The notes below the pieces were generated by a model. That model was not told the DNA's origin, did no database searches, and saw only the letters and a program-made list of their open reading frames with translations. From the NCBI RefSeq assembly GCF_964656455.1, contig NC_135715.1, forward strand, positions 145,693,935 through 145,757,934: DNA of 64,000 bases, read 5' to 3'. Each line of letters begins with the position of its first letter. Position 1 is the stretch's first letter. Position numbers and translations under genes: made by a program. This DNA comes from Halichoerus grypus (lineage: Eukaryota; Chordata; Mammalia; Carnivora; Phocidae). Below are positions 1-11,430 of this stretch, one piece after another.

Positions 1-525
1 CCAAATTAATAGAGTTTAAAGGCAGGATTGAAATTAATACCTTCTGGCTCCAAACATAGCATTTGTCTGCATTGTGTTTTTCAAAAGAGATTGCCTCTCT
101 TAAAAAGGCTTTTGGAGCATCTGCCTATAAATTCAAATTCACTAATGATTTTAATGAACAGAACTGCCCATGAGCTGGGGAGGGTGGCTGGCAACATCTG
201 GGCAATGCAGAGGAGATTTCATCTAAGAGGCTAGGTTTCAGCAATCAAGGTTAATTGGAATGGAAATAATTTAGTTTGGACTGCATTTCAATGCTTAAAT
301 ATCAAAATTTGACTTTAATTAAAGCATCAACTCAACTATAAACTATGATATTATGTTTCCCTGAAAAAGACAGTCTTTTTGATGAAATATAGATACTATG
401 ATTTATTAAATTCCAGTGATAGGGAGTTAGGGTAAAATATAGTTATCTACGTTAGAGAGGCAGAAGTGAAGCATAATGTTAACAGGATGTAATAAAGAGT
501 ACATAAAGGCTTATAAAGCTCTTTC
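1..525. other. Unassigned AT-rich intergenic DNA
   Basis: No gene, RNA or repeat family is recognised here. Composition is AT-rich and the one short open frame (28-234) has no recognisable domain. The segment ends at the target-site duplication of the L1 that follows. Confidence 0.6.
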
Positions 526-544
526 TGAATTAGAACTTATTTTA
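526..544. repeat. Target-site duplication, left copy (L1 at 545-4293)
   Basis: The 19 bases TGAATTAGAACTTATTTTA recur exactly at 4294-4312, on the other side of the L1. The sequence ending TTTT before A fits an L1 endonuclease nick (TTTT/A) on the + strand, as expected for an element inserted in minus orientation. Confidence 0.95.
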
Positions 545-3500
545 TTTATTTTATTTTTTTAATTTTTTTATAGTTATGTTAATCCCCATACATTACATCA
601 TTCGTTTTAGATTTAGTGTTCCATGATTCATTGTTTGTGCATAACACCCAGTGCTCCATGCAGAACGTGCCCTCCTCAATACCCATCACCAGGCTAACCC
701 ATCCTCCCAACCCCCTCCCCTCTAGAACCCTCAGTTTGTTTTTCAGAGTCCATCGTCTCTCATGGTTCTTCTCCCCCTCCGATTTCCCCCCCTTCATTCT
801 TCCCCTCCTGCTACATTCTTCTTCTTCTTTTTTTCTTTCTTAACATATATTGCATTATTTGTTTCAGAGGTACAGATCTGAGATTCAACAGTCTTGCACA
901 ATTCACAGCGCTTACCAGAACACATACCCTCCCCAGTGTCCATCCCACCCAGTCACCCCATCCCTCCCACCCCACCCCCCACTCCAGCAACCCTCAGTTT
1001 GTTTCCTGAGATTAAGAATTCCTCATATCAGTGAGGTCATATGATACATGTCTTTCTCTGTTTGACTTATTTCGCTCAGCATAATACCCTCCAGTTCCAT
1101 CCATGTCGTTGCAAATGGCAAGATCTTATTCCTTTTGATGGCTGCATAATATTCCATTGTATATATATACCACATCTTCTTTATCCATTCATCTGTTGAT
1201 GGACATCTTGGCTCTTTCCACAGTTTGGCTATTGTGGACATTGCTGCTATAAACATCGGGGTGCACATAGCCTTTCGGGTCCCTACTTTTGTATCTTTGG
1301 GGTAAATACCCAGTAGTGCAATTGCTGGATCATATGGTAGCTCTATTTTCAACTTTTTGAGGAACCTCCATACTGTTTTCCAGAGTGGCTGCACCAGCTT
1401 GCATTCCCACCAACAGTGTAGGAGGGTTCCCCTTTCTCCGCATCCCCGCCAACATCTGTCATTTCCTGACTTGTTAATTTTAGCCATTCTGACTGGTGTG
1501 AGGTGGTATCTCATTGAGGTTTTGATTTGGATTTCCCTGATGCCGAGCGATATTGAACACTTTTTCATGTGTCTGTTGGCCATTTGGATGTCTTCTTTGG
1601 AAAAATGTCTGTTCATGTCTTCTGCCCATTTCTTGATTGGATTCTTTGTTCTTTGGGTGTTGAGTTTGATGAGTTCTTTATAGATTTTGGATACTAGCCC
1701 TTTATCTGATATGTCATTTGCAAATATCTTCTCCCATTCTGTCAGTTGTCTTTTGGTTTTGTTGACTGTTTCCTTTGCTTTGCAAAAGCTTTTTATCTTG
1801 ATGAAGTCCCAATAGTTCATTTTTGCCCTTGCTTCCCTTGCCTTTGGCGATGTTTCTAGGAAGAAGTTGCTGCGGCTGAGGTCGAAGAGGTTGCTGCCTG
1901 TGTTCTCCTTTAGGATTTTGATGGACTCCTGTCTCACATTGAGGTCTTTCAACCATTTGGAGTCTATTTTTGTGTGTGGTGTAAGGAAATGGTCCAGTTT
2001 CATTCTTCTGCATGTGGCTGTCCAATTTTCCCAACACCATTTGTTGAAGAGACTGTCTTTTTTCCATTGGACATTCTTCCCTGCTTTGTCAAAGATTAGT
2101 TGACCATAGAGTTGAGGGTCCATTTCTGGGCTCTCTATTCTGTTCCATTGATCTATGTGTCTGTTTTTGTGCCAGTACCATACTGTCTTGATGATGACAG
2201 CTTTGTAGTAGAGCTGGAAGTCTGGAATTGTGATGCCGCCAGCTTTGCTTTGCTTTTTCAACATTCCTCTGGCTATGCGGGGTCTTTTCTGGTTCCATAC
2301 AAATTTTAGGATTATTTGTTCCATTTCTTTGAAGAAAGTGGATGGTATTTTGATGGGGATTGCATTGAATGTGTAGATTGCTCTAGGTAGGATTGACATC
2401 TTCACAATATTTGTTCTTCCAATCCATGAGCATGGAATGTTTTTCCATTTCTTTGTGTCTTCCTCAATTTCTTTCATGAGTATTTTATAGTTTTCTGAGT
2501 ACAGATCCTTTGCCTCTTTGGTTAGATTTATTCCTAGGTATCTTATGGTTTTGGGTGCAATTGTAAATGGGATCGACTCCTTAATTTCTCTTTCTTCTGA
2601 CTTGTTGTTGGTGTATAGGAATGCCACTGACTTCTGTGCATTGATTTTATATCCTGCCACTTGACTGAATTCCTGTATGAGTTCTAGCAGTTTTGGGGTG
2701 GAGTCTTTGGGATTTTCCACATAAAGTATCATATCATCTGCAAAGAGTGAGAGTTTGACTTCTTCTTTGCCGATTTGGATGCCTTTGATTTCTTTTTGTT
2801 GTCTGATTGCTGTGGCTAGGACTTCCAATACTATGTTGAATAGCAGTGGTGATAGTGGACATCCCTGCCGCGTTCCTGACCTTAGGGGGAAAGCTCTCAG
2901 TTTTTCCCCATTGAGAATGATATTCGCTGTAGGTTTTTCATAGATGGCTTTTATGATATTGAGGTATGTACCCTCTATCCCTATACTCTGAAGAGTTTTG
3001 ATCAAGAAAGGATGCTGTACTTTGTCAAATGCTTTTTCTGCATCTATTGAGAGGATCATGTGATTCTTGTTTTTTCTTTTGTTAATGTATTGTATCACGT
3101 TGATTGATTTGCGGATGTTGAACCAACCTTGCAGCCCAGGGATAAATCCCACTTGGTCGTGGTGAATAATCCTTTTAATGTACTGTTGGATCCTATTGGC
3201 TAGTATTTTGGTGAGAATTTTTGCATCCATGTTCATCAGGGATATTGGTCTGTAATTCTCCTTTTTGATGGGGTCTTTGTCTGGTTTTGGGATCAAGGTA
3301 ATGCTGGCCTCATAAAATGAGTTTGGAAGTTTTCCTTCCATTTCTATTTTTTGGAACAGTTTCAGAAGGATAGGTATTAATTCTTCTTGAAATGTTTGGT
3401 AGAATTCCCCTGGGAAGCCATCTGGCCCTGGGCTTTTGTGTTTTGGGAGATTTTTGATGACTGCTTCTATTTCCTTAGTGGTTATAGGTCTGTTCAGGTT

Positions 3501-4293
3501 TTCTATTTCTTCCTGGTTCAGTTTTGGTAGTTGATACATCTCTAGGAATGCATCCATTACTTCCAGGTTATCTAATTTGTTGGCATAGAGTTGCTCATAA
3601 TATGTTCTTATAATTGTTTGTATTTCTTTGGTGTTGGTTGTGATTTCTCCTCTTTCATTCATGATTTTGTTGATTTGGGTCATTTCTCTTTTCTTCTTGA
3701 TAAGTCTGGCCAGGGGCTTATCAATCTTGTTAATTCTTTCAAAGAACCAGCTCCTAGTTTCGTTGATCTGTTCTACTGTTCTTTTGGTTTCTATTTCATT
3801 GATTTCTGCTCTGATCTTTATTATTTCTCTTCTCCTGTTGGGTTTAGGCTTTATTTGCTGTTCTTTCTCCAGCTCCTTTAGGTGTAGGGTTAGGTTGTGT
3901 ACTTGAGACCTTTCTTGTTTCTTGAGAAAGGCTTGTATTGCTATATACTTTCCTCTTAGGACTGCCTTTGCTGTATCCCAAAGATTTTTGAATAGTTGTG
4001 TTTTCATTTTCATTGGTTTCCATGAATTTTTTTAATTCTTCTTTAATTTCCTGGTTGACCCATTCATTCTTCAGTAGGATGCTCTTTAGCCTCCATGTAT
4101 TTGAGTTCTTTCCAAATTTCCTCTTGTGATTGAGTTCTAGTTTCAAAGCATTGTGGTCTGAAAATAGGCAGGGGATGATCCCAATCTTCTGGTACCGGTT
4201 GAGACCTGATTTATGACCTAGGATGTGATCTATTCTGGAGAATGTTCCATGGGCACTAGAGAAGAATGTGTATTCCATTGCTTTGGGATGGAA
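545..4293 (-). mobile_element. LINE-1 retrotransposon, 5'-truncated, minus strand
   Basis: A single L1 insertion read on the minus strand. Its A-tail appears as T-rich DNA at about 545-570. The 3' UTR (about 571-1022) has the carnivore motifs ending near the duplicated CCCTCAGTTTGTTT segments. ORF2 occupies 1023 to the 5' end. The element stops inside the endonuclease domain, so the 5' UTR promoter, ORF1 and most of the endonuclease are absent: 3.75 kb against 6 kb or more for a full L1. Perfect 19-bp target duplications flank it. The nearly intact reading frame implies a fairly recent insertion. It cannot be autonomous. Confidence 0.96.
1023..4293 (-). pseudogene. L1 ORF2 (reverse transcriptase), truncated and frameshifted
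   Basis: ORF2 normally encodes endonuclease, reverse transcriptase and a C-terminal Cys-rich domain that copy L1 RNA into nicked DNA. Here 996 codons are open from 4013 down to the stop at 1023-1025. In this frame SIDAEKAFD (about residues 322-330), [13 protein letters not shown] (390-402) and the catalytic FADD (424-427) mark the reverse transcriptase palm, and a Cys/His cluster lies near residues 870-900. The end of the endonuclease, including its SDHNALKLE motif, is read in another frame from 4278 downward. The two frames are separated near a run of five T at 3985-3989, probably one base too many. The family's ORF2 is about 1,275 codons, so roughly the first 190-200 are lost. Confidence 0.93.
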
Positions 4294-4312
4294 TGAATTA
4301 GAACTTATTTTA
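4294..4312. repeat. Target-site duplication, right copy (L1 at 545-4293)
   Basis: Exact copy of 526-544. It abuts the truncated 5' end of the L1 and fixes the insertion boundary. Confidence 0.95.
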
Positions 4313-4707
4313 GCTCATCATCCATGACTGCATTGTTATATGAAAAAAATATGTGCTTGTATTCTTTTTATTTTTTAAAAACGATCCCAGTATGCTCATA
4401 CATTGTAATGTCCCTGATGGAAAAGCACTCATTTAATAGCAAATTGGTAATCCTATCATTTCTAGAGCAAATATAAAAATGAGAAAGGAATGAATTTTGG
4501 CAACAGCTAAATGGGAAATGTTCAGTTAGCTCTTAGTATCATGTCTTGAACATTGAATATCAGGAAAGGTGCAGTTCTTAGACAAAAGATGACCGTGTGT
4601 GGTGGAACTAATGCATGAGAGTCTCCAAATCGGGTGAGGAATATATTAATCAGCATTACTGCAGGGTATGAAGTTTCCCTCAGTGAAACATTTATAAATG
4701 GGCTTTC
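4313..4707. other. Unassigned AT-rich DNA
   Basis: No gene or repeat recognised between the L1 and the next SINE. Confidence 0.5.
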
Positions 4708-4718
4708 AAAAATCCTAT

Positions 4719-4927
4719 CAGGGGCACCTTGGTGACTCAGTCAGTTAAGCATCTGACTCTCGATTTCAGCTCAGGTCATGATCTCAGGGTAGTGAGATCA
4801 AGCCCTGCATCGGACTCCACGTAGTCAGGGTGGTCTGCTCGAGATTCTCTCTCTCTCCCTCTGGCCACCGCCCCCACTTGCACTCTCTAGATAAATAAAT
4901 AAATAAATAAACAAATAAAATCTTTTT
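4719..4927 (+). mobile_element. Can-SINE (tRNA-Lys-derived)
   Basis: The tRNA-like head begins GGGGCACCTTGGTGACTCAG, followed by the CT-rich segment and an AAATAAATAAATAA tail. Direct repeats AAAAATCCTAT at 4708-4718 and 4928-4938 are its target-site duplications. It is an older, diverged copy. Its internal pol III promoter boxes come from the tRNA ancestor; this is not a tRNA gene. Confidence 0.93.
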
Positions 4928-4938
4928 AAAAATCCTAT

Positions 4939-7716
4939 TATTAATATTATAATAGTTGACTATATGCAAATTAGCTACTAATAATACGAATATAGAATTT
5001 AAGAAAATGTGTTTTTGTTCTGTAATAAATAAATCTATAAGAATTTATGTACTTGGAGAAAATCCCCTACAACTCTATGTTTCATGCATTCTAATGTATA
5101 CCTTATTAAATGAATATGCATTAATATAATAAGTAAAATTTAAAAATTATTTTTTTACAAATATAAACTTTGATTAAACACTTAGTTCATCTTAAGTCAT
5201 TTACAATTTAATTTGACATTATATATGACTGATTATTTCGAATAGGTTTATAAAGATTCTTAGGTTTATAAAGATTCTTAGGTTTATAAAGAAAGATATT
5301 TATTTACTTTTTTTATCTATAAATGTTGGTGCTTTGATTTGTACTCAACTGTGTCATAATCCAAACTCTGTGCTCTTTTTACTGTATCACCTGTTTCCCA
5401 TGCAAAGAGATTCATTTTAGTTGGATAAGCAGTGGCCATTCCCTGGAGAAAAGCCTTTCATGCTGTGGAATTGTATAAAATTTCTGGACAGGAGAGACTC
5501 CATTTTGAAGCTCTATTTTTCTTTCTAACTAATGAACTCTGGAACTGGGCATAAAGACCACTTGAACTGGGCCAGAAACAGCAATTGTTTTACAAGCAGT
5601 TGCTTGTAAAATCAATAGGAAAACTGGCATCCAGATCATAAAACTGTCCATGTAAACTTTTTGAAGACAGAATAGTTAACTAATGCATCATACCAATAAA
5701 TTAGTTGAGCAAAGTGTAAAAACAAAAGTGCCTCAGCATGTCAGTACCTACTGTCATTTCTTCCTTTTTTGTATTTATTTTGATACCTTCCTTGGTTTGC
5801 TGTAATCCTATAAGAACAAGAAGAAAAAGATAACCACCTCAGAGCATCCAGCTTTATAAAAAGTGAATTATCAAGCCATTGATTTCTGATCAGGGTCTAG
5901 GACACCATTGCTTCTCTCAAAGGGATTTACAGTTTTTCAAAATGATGTTTGTAATTAGGCTGCAACTTTGCTTAATTTTTCAGTTATGCTTGCTAAGTCA
6001 GAGAGACTTTTAAATCATCCGTGATTTTCACATAGGTTTTATTATATAGCAACACTTTTTCTCCTCCTTAAATCATGAATTCTTTTATACCAGATTGGTC
6101 GTCATTATACAACCCACAGTACTGCCATAATGATCCTTTCATTTTGTTTTGTTAGCCTTGTAAAAAATTGTGTATGCCTAATTTGTATTTTATTATAGTT
6201 TGAAGAGCCATATAGAGACTTATCTGGCAGATGATAAGAATTTTATTCTTTGTGGTCAGGTCTCCATTTTAGGGTATTTGGATAAATTATTGTTTAAATG
6301 CACCCTTGAATGCTCCTTCTATCTGTGGTTTCACAGCAATACTAATTAGCTATTTGACTCCCTACTGGGTTATAAAGTTTGATCACCAAGAGTGATTGGT
6401 TCTTTCTATTCTTGGTAGGGATTTCTACTTAAAAAAAAAAAAATTGTTTATTGAGGCTATTTGATTAACTCAGTGTTCCCTGTGTTTATTACTTTTCCTG
6501 CTTCAAAAAAATGATTCATTTAAGTGAAGAACAATGAGAAGAATAATAGGAAGTTCAAAACACATGTGTTAGTGTATATAAGATTGGTGATGGGAAACTA
6601 TGCAACTGATTTTCCAAGAAATAGACTCTGAGGTAGAGATTTAAGTTCAGGAATTTACTGGGGAGTGATCTGAACATCAATACAGGTGAGGTAGAGTTAC
6701 AAATAGTATTGCGCAAAGAGACAACTCTGAGTGCAAAATAGTCACAACAAAGTCCTGAGCCATGGGGACTCCATCGGGAGTTTTGAAGCTTTGATGGTCC
6801 TGCAGTGTTGTCCCAAATTGTGATGTGGGGCCCACATCACTAGTCATTGGAAGTTAACTGCATCTAGGAAGTGGACATGAGCGTAGGAAAAGTGACTTTC
6901 TTTAACAAAGGTTAATTTAGAAGAAAGGGACTAGTTGACAGGTGCAGACAGCCAACACTCCCAGGCTAAGAGGGAATGTGTGCTTCAATACTGAAAGCTT
7001 CTTTTATGTTTACTGATGTAAATATGAGATTTATTCATTAAGTTGTTGTGGAATGGAAGGATTTAATGTTTTGTCTTGTCTTATAAAGCAACAATTTAAA
7101 TTTATTTTTAAAATAATAAAGATGATAGGGGTTTCAATAAAGATTATGACTTGAATACATCTTACTGAGGCCCCTCAACTTTCAGCTGAAGCAATTTAGC
7201 CACTCGAGCAAAAATAGTCATCTTACAAAGGACTGCAGAGATTCAAAATTTGGAAGATACCTTCCTCCTTCTTGTAGATACATATATGGGTATCAGTTTT
7301 TTGGGTTTTTTTTTTTTTTTTTTTTTTTGGTGGAGAGGGGATAAGGAGATAATAGATACTTTAGGATTTAAAGAAGGAATTTCATGTCTCCAGTGGCACG
7401 TGGAGCTAGGGTCTATGGTGGCATTGCTGTCTAGGAATCATCTTGAAGTGGACACGTGGTGTGATTTACCTAACTAGTAAGATTTCTCCGTGCAGAAGGA
7501 GGTGGGCCCCTCTGTCCTGTTTGCTGTCTATGGCTATAATAGACTGGGAGAAAAGTTTTTAAAAAGCTGAATCATATTGATAGACAAGGAGTTAAAATCA
7601 CTAATATAGCAAGAATCCGATATAGTGATAAAGATAAAAGAACTTAATGGAAAATCACATTAGAGATTTAAAAAGGATATTTATAGAAGAGAGAACATAA
7701 ATAAGCTTTTACAAAA
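4939..7716. other. Unassigned AT-rich intergenic DNA
   Basis: No coding exon recognised. It holds an 18-bp tandem repeat (5245-5292), an A-run near 6430 and a T-run (about 7303-7328). The open frame at 7250-7477 crosses the T-run and has no domain. The segment around 6600-6950 looks like old repeat sequence, but I cannot name its family. Confidence 0.5.
5245..5292. repeat. 18-bp tandem repeat, about 2.6 copies
   Basis: The unit GGTTTATAAAGATTCTTA occurs at 5245 and 5263 and starts again at 5281, where it breaks off after GGTTTATAAAGA. The two full copies are identical, so the duplication is probably recent. Confidence 0.9.
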
Positions 7717-7731
7717 TTTTCAAACACTAGA

Positions 7732-7933
7732 GGGGCGCCTGGGTGGCTCAGTTGGTTAAACTGTTGCCTTCAGCTCAGGTCATGATTCCAGAGTCCTGGG
7801 ATCGAGCCCCGCATCGGGCTCCCTGATCATGCGGGAAGCCTGCTTCTGGAGCTCTGCCTGCTGCTCCCCCTGCTTGTGCTCTTTCTCTCTCTCTCTGTGT
7901 GTGAAATAAATAAATAAAATCTTAAAAATTTTT
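7732..7933 (+). mobile_element. Can-SINE
   Basis: Head GGGGCGCCTGGGTGGCTCAG, CT-rich centre, AATAAATAAATAAAATCTT tail. Target-site duplication TTTTCAAACACTAGA at 7717-7731 and 7934-7948, without mismatch. Confidence 0.95.
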
Positions 7934-8170
7934 TTTTCAAACACTAGAAATCAAGAAATCCATTTCCTTCATAAGATTTAAGGAAAAAAATGAAAAATAA
8001 AGCACTAATGTTGTGCTATATTTTCCCATGTCAGATTAGAAAAAAATAAAAAAAAATCAACCCGTCTAACATGGAGGAGCACAGTAAATATGTAGCTATA
8101 ATTTCTGCCTATGACAACCTAAAAACTATTCCATAATTGTGTTTAAAATGTTAATATATTAAAAAAAAAA

Positions 8171-8500
8171 AAGACTTAAATATAGAGAACAAACTGGTGG
8201 TTACCAGAGAGGAGGTGGTTAAGGAGATAGGTGAAACAGGTGATGGGGATTACAAATACACTTATTATTTTTTTTTATTATTATGTTCAATTAGCCAACA
8301 TATAGTACATCATTAGTTTTTGATGTAGTGTTTAACGATTCATTAGTTGCATACAATACCCAGTGTTCATCACAACACGAATACACTTATGATGAGCACT
8401 GAATAATGCATAGAATTGATGGATCATTATGCTGTACACCCAGAAGTAATATAATACTGTATGTTAATTATACTTGAATAAAAAATAAAAGATTATACTT
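8171..8500 (+). mobile_element. L1 3' UTR fragment, sense, split by a second insertion
   Basis: The order ACTGGTGGTTACCAGAG ... GGTGATGGGGATTACA ... ATGAGCACTGAATAATG ... CACCCAGAAGTAATATAAT ... ATACTTGAATAAAA is the 3' UTR of an older carnivore L1, ending in its A-rich tail. It is interrupted at 8266-8379 by an antisense L1 end. Confidence 0.8.
8266..8379 (-). mobile_element. Short L1 3'-end insertion nested in an older L1
   Basis: About 114 bp, antisense, starting with a T-rich tail and then AATTAGCCAACATATAGTAC and the 'GATGTAGTGTTTAACGATTC' block of an L1 3' UTR. Direct repeats AATACACTTAT at 8255-8265 and 8380-8390 flank it. It is an extreme 5' truncation that landed inside the 3' UTR of another L1. 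Confidence 0.85.
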
Positions 8501-11274
8501 TCAAAAAAAAGTTAGTTTATAAACCTCATTATTTTGTAAATTCACTAGTATTAAAAAATCATGTATATGTCCATGATAACCTGACAAAATATCTGACGTT
8601 AATATGAGATATATCAATTTCCTTATAATACTAATTACTGAGAGTTATTGAATTTATCCTACAATATGGTACATTAAGTTATTGGTAAGCATATAGTGAT
8701 GTACTTGTTGGACAAAAGAGGCTTAACCTCCTATCATTTGAAATATCCAATGATGGAAAAGTAAGGTAAAATTTTCTGTAAAGTGTTATAGTTATTCTCT
8801 TATTAAAATGTATATCATAAAATATACAATCGATCTATAAATACTCACCCATATTAAAATCAGAGTACATTTTATAAAAAATTTAATCAGTAAGTATCAG
8901 TAAGTTATTTGATGGGATTATGGATCATTTATCAGTTTTTTCTCAAATTTTTATATTGAGTCATTTAACACAAGAATTATGTTCAGATATTTTGACAAAG
9001 TTCTATTTTTATTTTTTGTTAAGACTACTGATGTTGTCAAGGTTGTTCATTTTCCAAAAATGGATAAATTTTAGCAGTAGTTAGCAGTTGGTAATATAAG
9101 TCAAGAACACTGAGGGTTTTTATCACATTCAGAATATTTAATTTCCCCTCCATCTGATAATAATTTTGCATGTAAAAAATAACACAAAACTATGTCAATT
9201 TGAAATAGCCACCCACACACCTTATGGAATTAAAATATTGTGTGGGATTGAAATCATGAGTATATTCTGTAAGCATGATCTCCAAAAGCATATTTTTCTA
9301 AAAAAATTTATAATAATGACAGTTGTTCAAACCAAATGATTTGATAGTTTAACGTCAGGAACTTGCTCAATAGTTTCTGGATCTTGGTTTATAGTGTTAA
9401 CCAGAGCATTTGGATTTAAAGGACATAAAGTCTCATGGTAGTAAAATATAGTAACACAAAATTTTAGAATGAAAAGGGAACAGAAAGTCCATGAAAATCT
9501 ATCATTTTTTAGCATTGCGTGGAGGTTTTTTTTTTTTTTTTAGGTGCATATTTTCATTATAGATGAAAAGGTTATTTTCTCTACCAATTTAAACAGCACT
9601 TTTCTAGCATATGGATACAATCTAAGATATAGGGTAAACATATTTATGATGCCTCTGAGAGCTAGCTTTAACATCTGAACAGACTTGGCAATGTACAAAT
9701 GGGCTAGAAGGTATGCTTTACAATTTCACATAACTGATTGACACTTAAAACATGGTAAAAATAAGTTTGAGGATTTCTTTCCCCCTTGCCATCCATTAAA
9801 TGGGAAAAATTGTTTACTACACATCCATGAGCCACTCAAAGCGATTTTCAGAATAATTTTTCTATTCAAAAGCCCTTGAGTACTAACTGTTCCTTTTATA
9901 TTTAGTCTAAAAGTAAAGGCAAGGGAGTAGTATTCTTATAAACATGCCCCATATTTTTCTCATTAGGATAATTTTCATGCACAAAACAATACTATATGAA
10001 GTTAAAAAAAAGGATTTCATTTACTGAAAATGAAATGTGTAAAACTAAAAGCAAAATGTTAGTCATTTAAGCTTACTCATGAGCACTGTTCGTCTAGTGT
10101 CCTTATTAAAATTTAATTCATCAGGTTTATACTCTTAACAACTAAAGAGGATTTATGATTTTTAAAAATATTGATTACAATCTTCAGACATTCTGGAAAT
10201 TTGTGTTTTAAGTCATTGTTTTGGGGAGTTTAATGTTCCTTTTTGTCTTATAAAAATTAAGTAGATTAAACGGGATTTTTTATTTTAATATTTTTAAATG
10301 CCAAGAAGTAGAAGCACCTTAGTTTATTCCTCTGTCAATAACTACTGTTTTTTCTATTTAAAAATGTTGAGCATTAAATTGTCTTTTAAAGGCACTCAAT
10401 GAACTATTATATTTAGTTGGTATTTTTAGGTCCCAAGTAGCAGATATGTTATGACACCACCCACATTCAGATTCTCTGTTGCTGGGTACCTGGCATATAG
10501 ATGAGGAATGCTCAAATTTCAAGAGAGAGAAAAACAATAAAATAATTATTTTACATTAACTAAAGTGAATGTTCAAAAAGTACTGAAAAGGTAAAGGCCT
10601 GTGTTCTACTTGTGGAGAATTGGTTAAATATAATAAAATACCCACCATCTTTATTCCTGGTTCATAAGTCTTTAGAGGTCATGTTAGAGCCAATGGTATC
10701 CATTACTGGTAGTTTTAAAAACATATTTTATATTGTGTTTTTATGTTTGGGGGTTTATTGGTGGGGGACGAGTTGTTTGTTTTTATTACGAAGTTGTTAT
10801 TTTACTCGTCTATTTAAATAAGTCATTAAATTGACTCCTGTTTCTTTGCATTATTAAGGCTTAATTCTTGAGTTAAAGAAAATTACTTAATTGTGCCATA
10901 TGTAAAATGTTATCACCAAATTGTCCTGTTAACCTGGAAAAAAAAAGTCTGATATTTATCCAATTGCTTGTTCCTGTTGTGAAATCATTTTGTTAGATGA
11001 AAACGCCAAGTAGATATTTGATGAATGCTCTGCCTTGGAAGAGGTATAGGTAGCTCCAGATGCTGGATTGTCTGCTGTTGAACCACAAATTAAGCTCAAT
11101 TCAGCTCACATTTGTTAAGCACTTACTATGTGGCAGATACTATATACAAATTATATGGAAACGTGAGGAAGATGTGGATGCTGCTTTTGTACAGTTCACA
11201 AACCTTGTAGGCCACATGGATATGTAAACAGTTAATTAAAACACTTTGGAGTCCAAATGGGAGGCTCTACATAC
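8501..11274. other. Unassigned AT-rich intergenic DNA
   Basis: No gene recognised. The stretch at about 11,095-11,230, with CATTTGTTAAGCACTTACTATGTGGCAG, looks like an ancient interspersed repeat of MIR/L2 age that I cannot classify. Short open frames here show no domain. Confidence 0.5.
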
Positions 11275-11430
11275 ACAGTGTGGTTAAGAGCCCAGTATCC
11301 CAGGGCTCAGATCCAAGCTCTACCACTTACTGGCTGTATAACATTAGAAAAATCACTTACATTCTCAAAACTTCACTTTTCTCTGTAAATTAGGGATAAT
11401 AAAAATTTCCTCATAGGGATGCAATGAGAA
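11275..11430 (-). mobile_element. MIR SINE relic
   Basis: Read on the + strand it follows the reverse complement of the MIR consensus: AGGGCTCAGATCCAAGCTC, CCACTTACTGGCTGTATAAC, the TTCACTTTTCTCTGTAAA block and CATAGGGATGCAATGAGAACTAAAT in the right order. It is strongly diverged, as expected for a mammal-wide element. Confidence 0.75.

Noticed and set aside
3844..4278. 144-codon frame as a separate gene
   Set aside because: It is the end of the L1 endonuclease domain with the SDHNALKLE motif, out of frame with the rest of ORF2.
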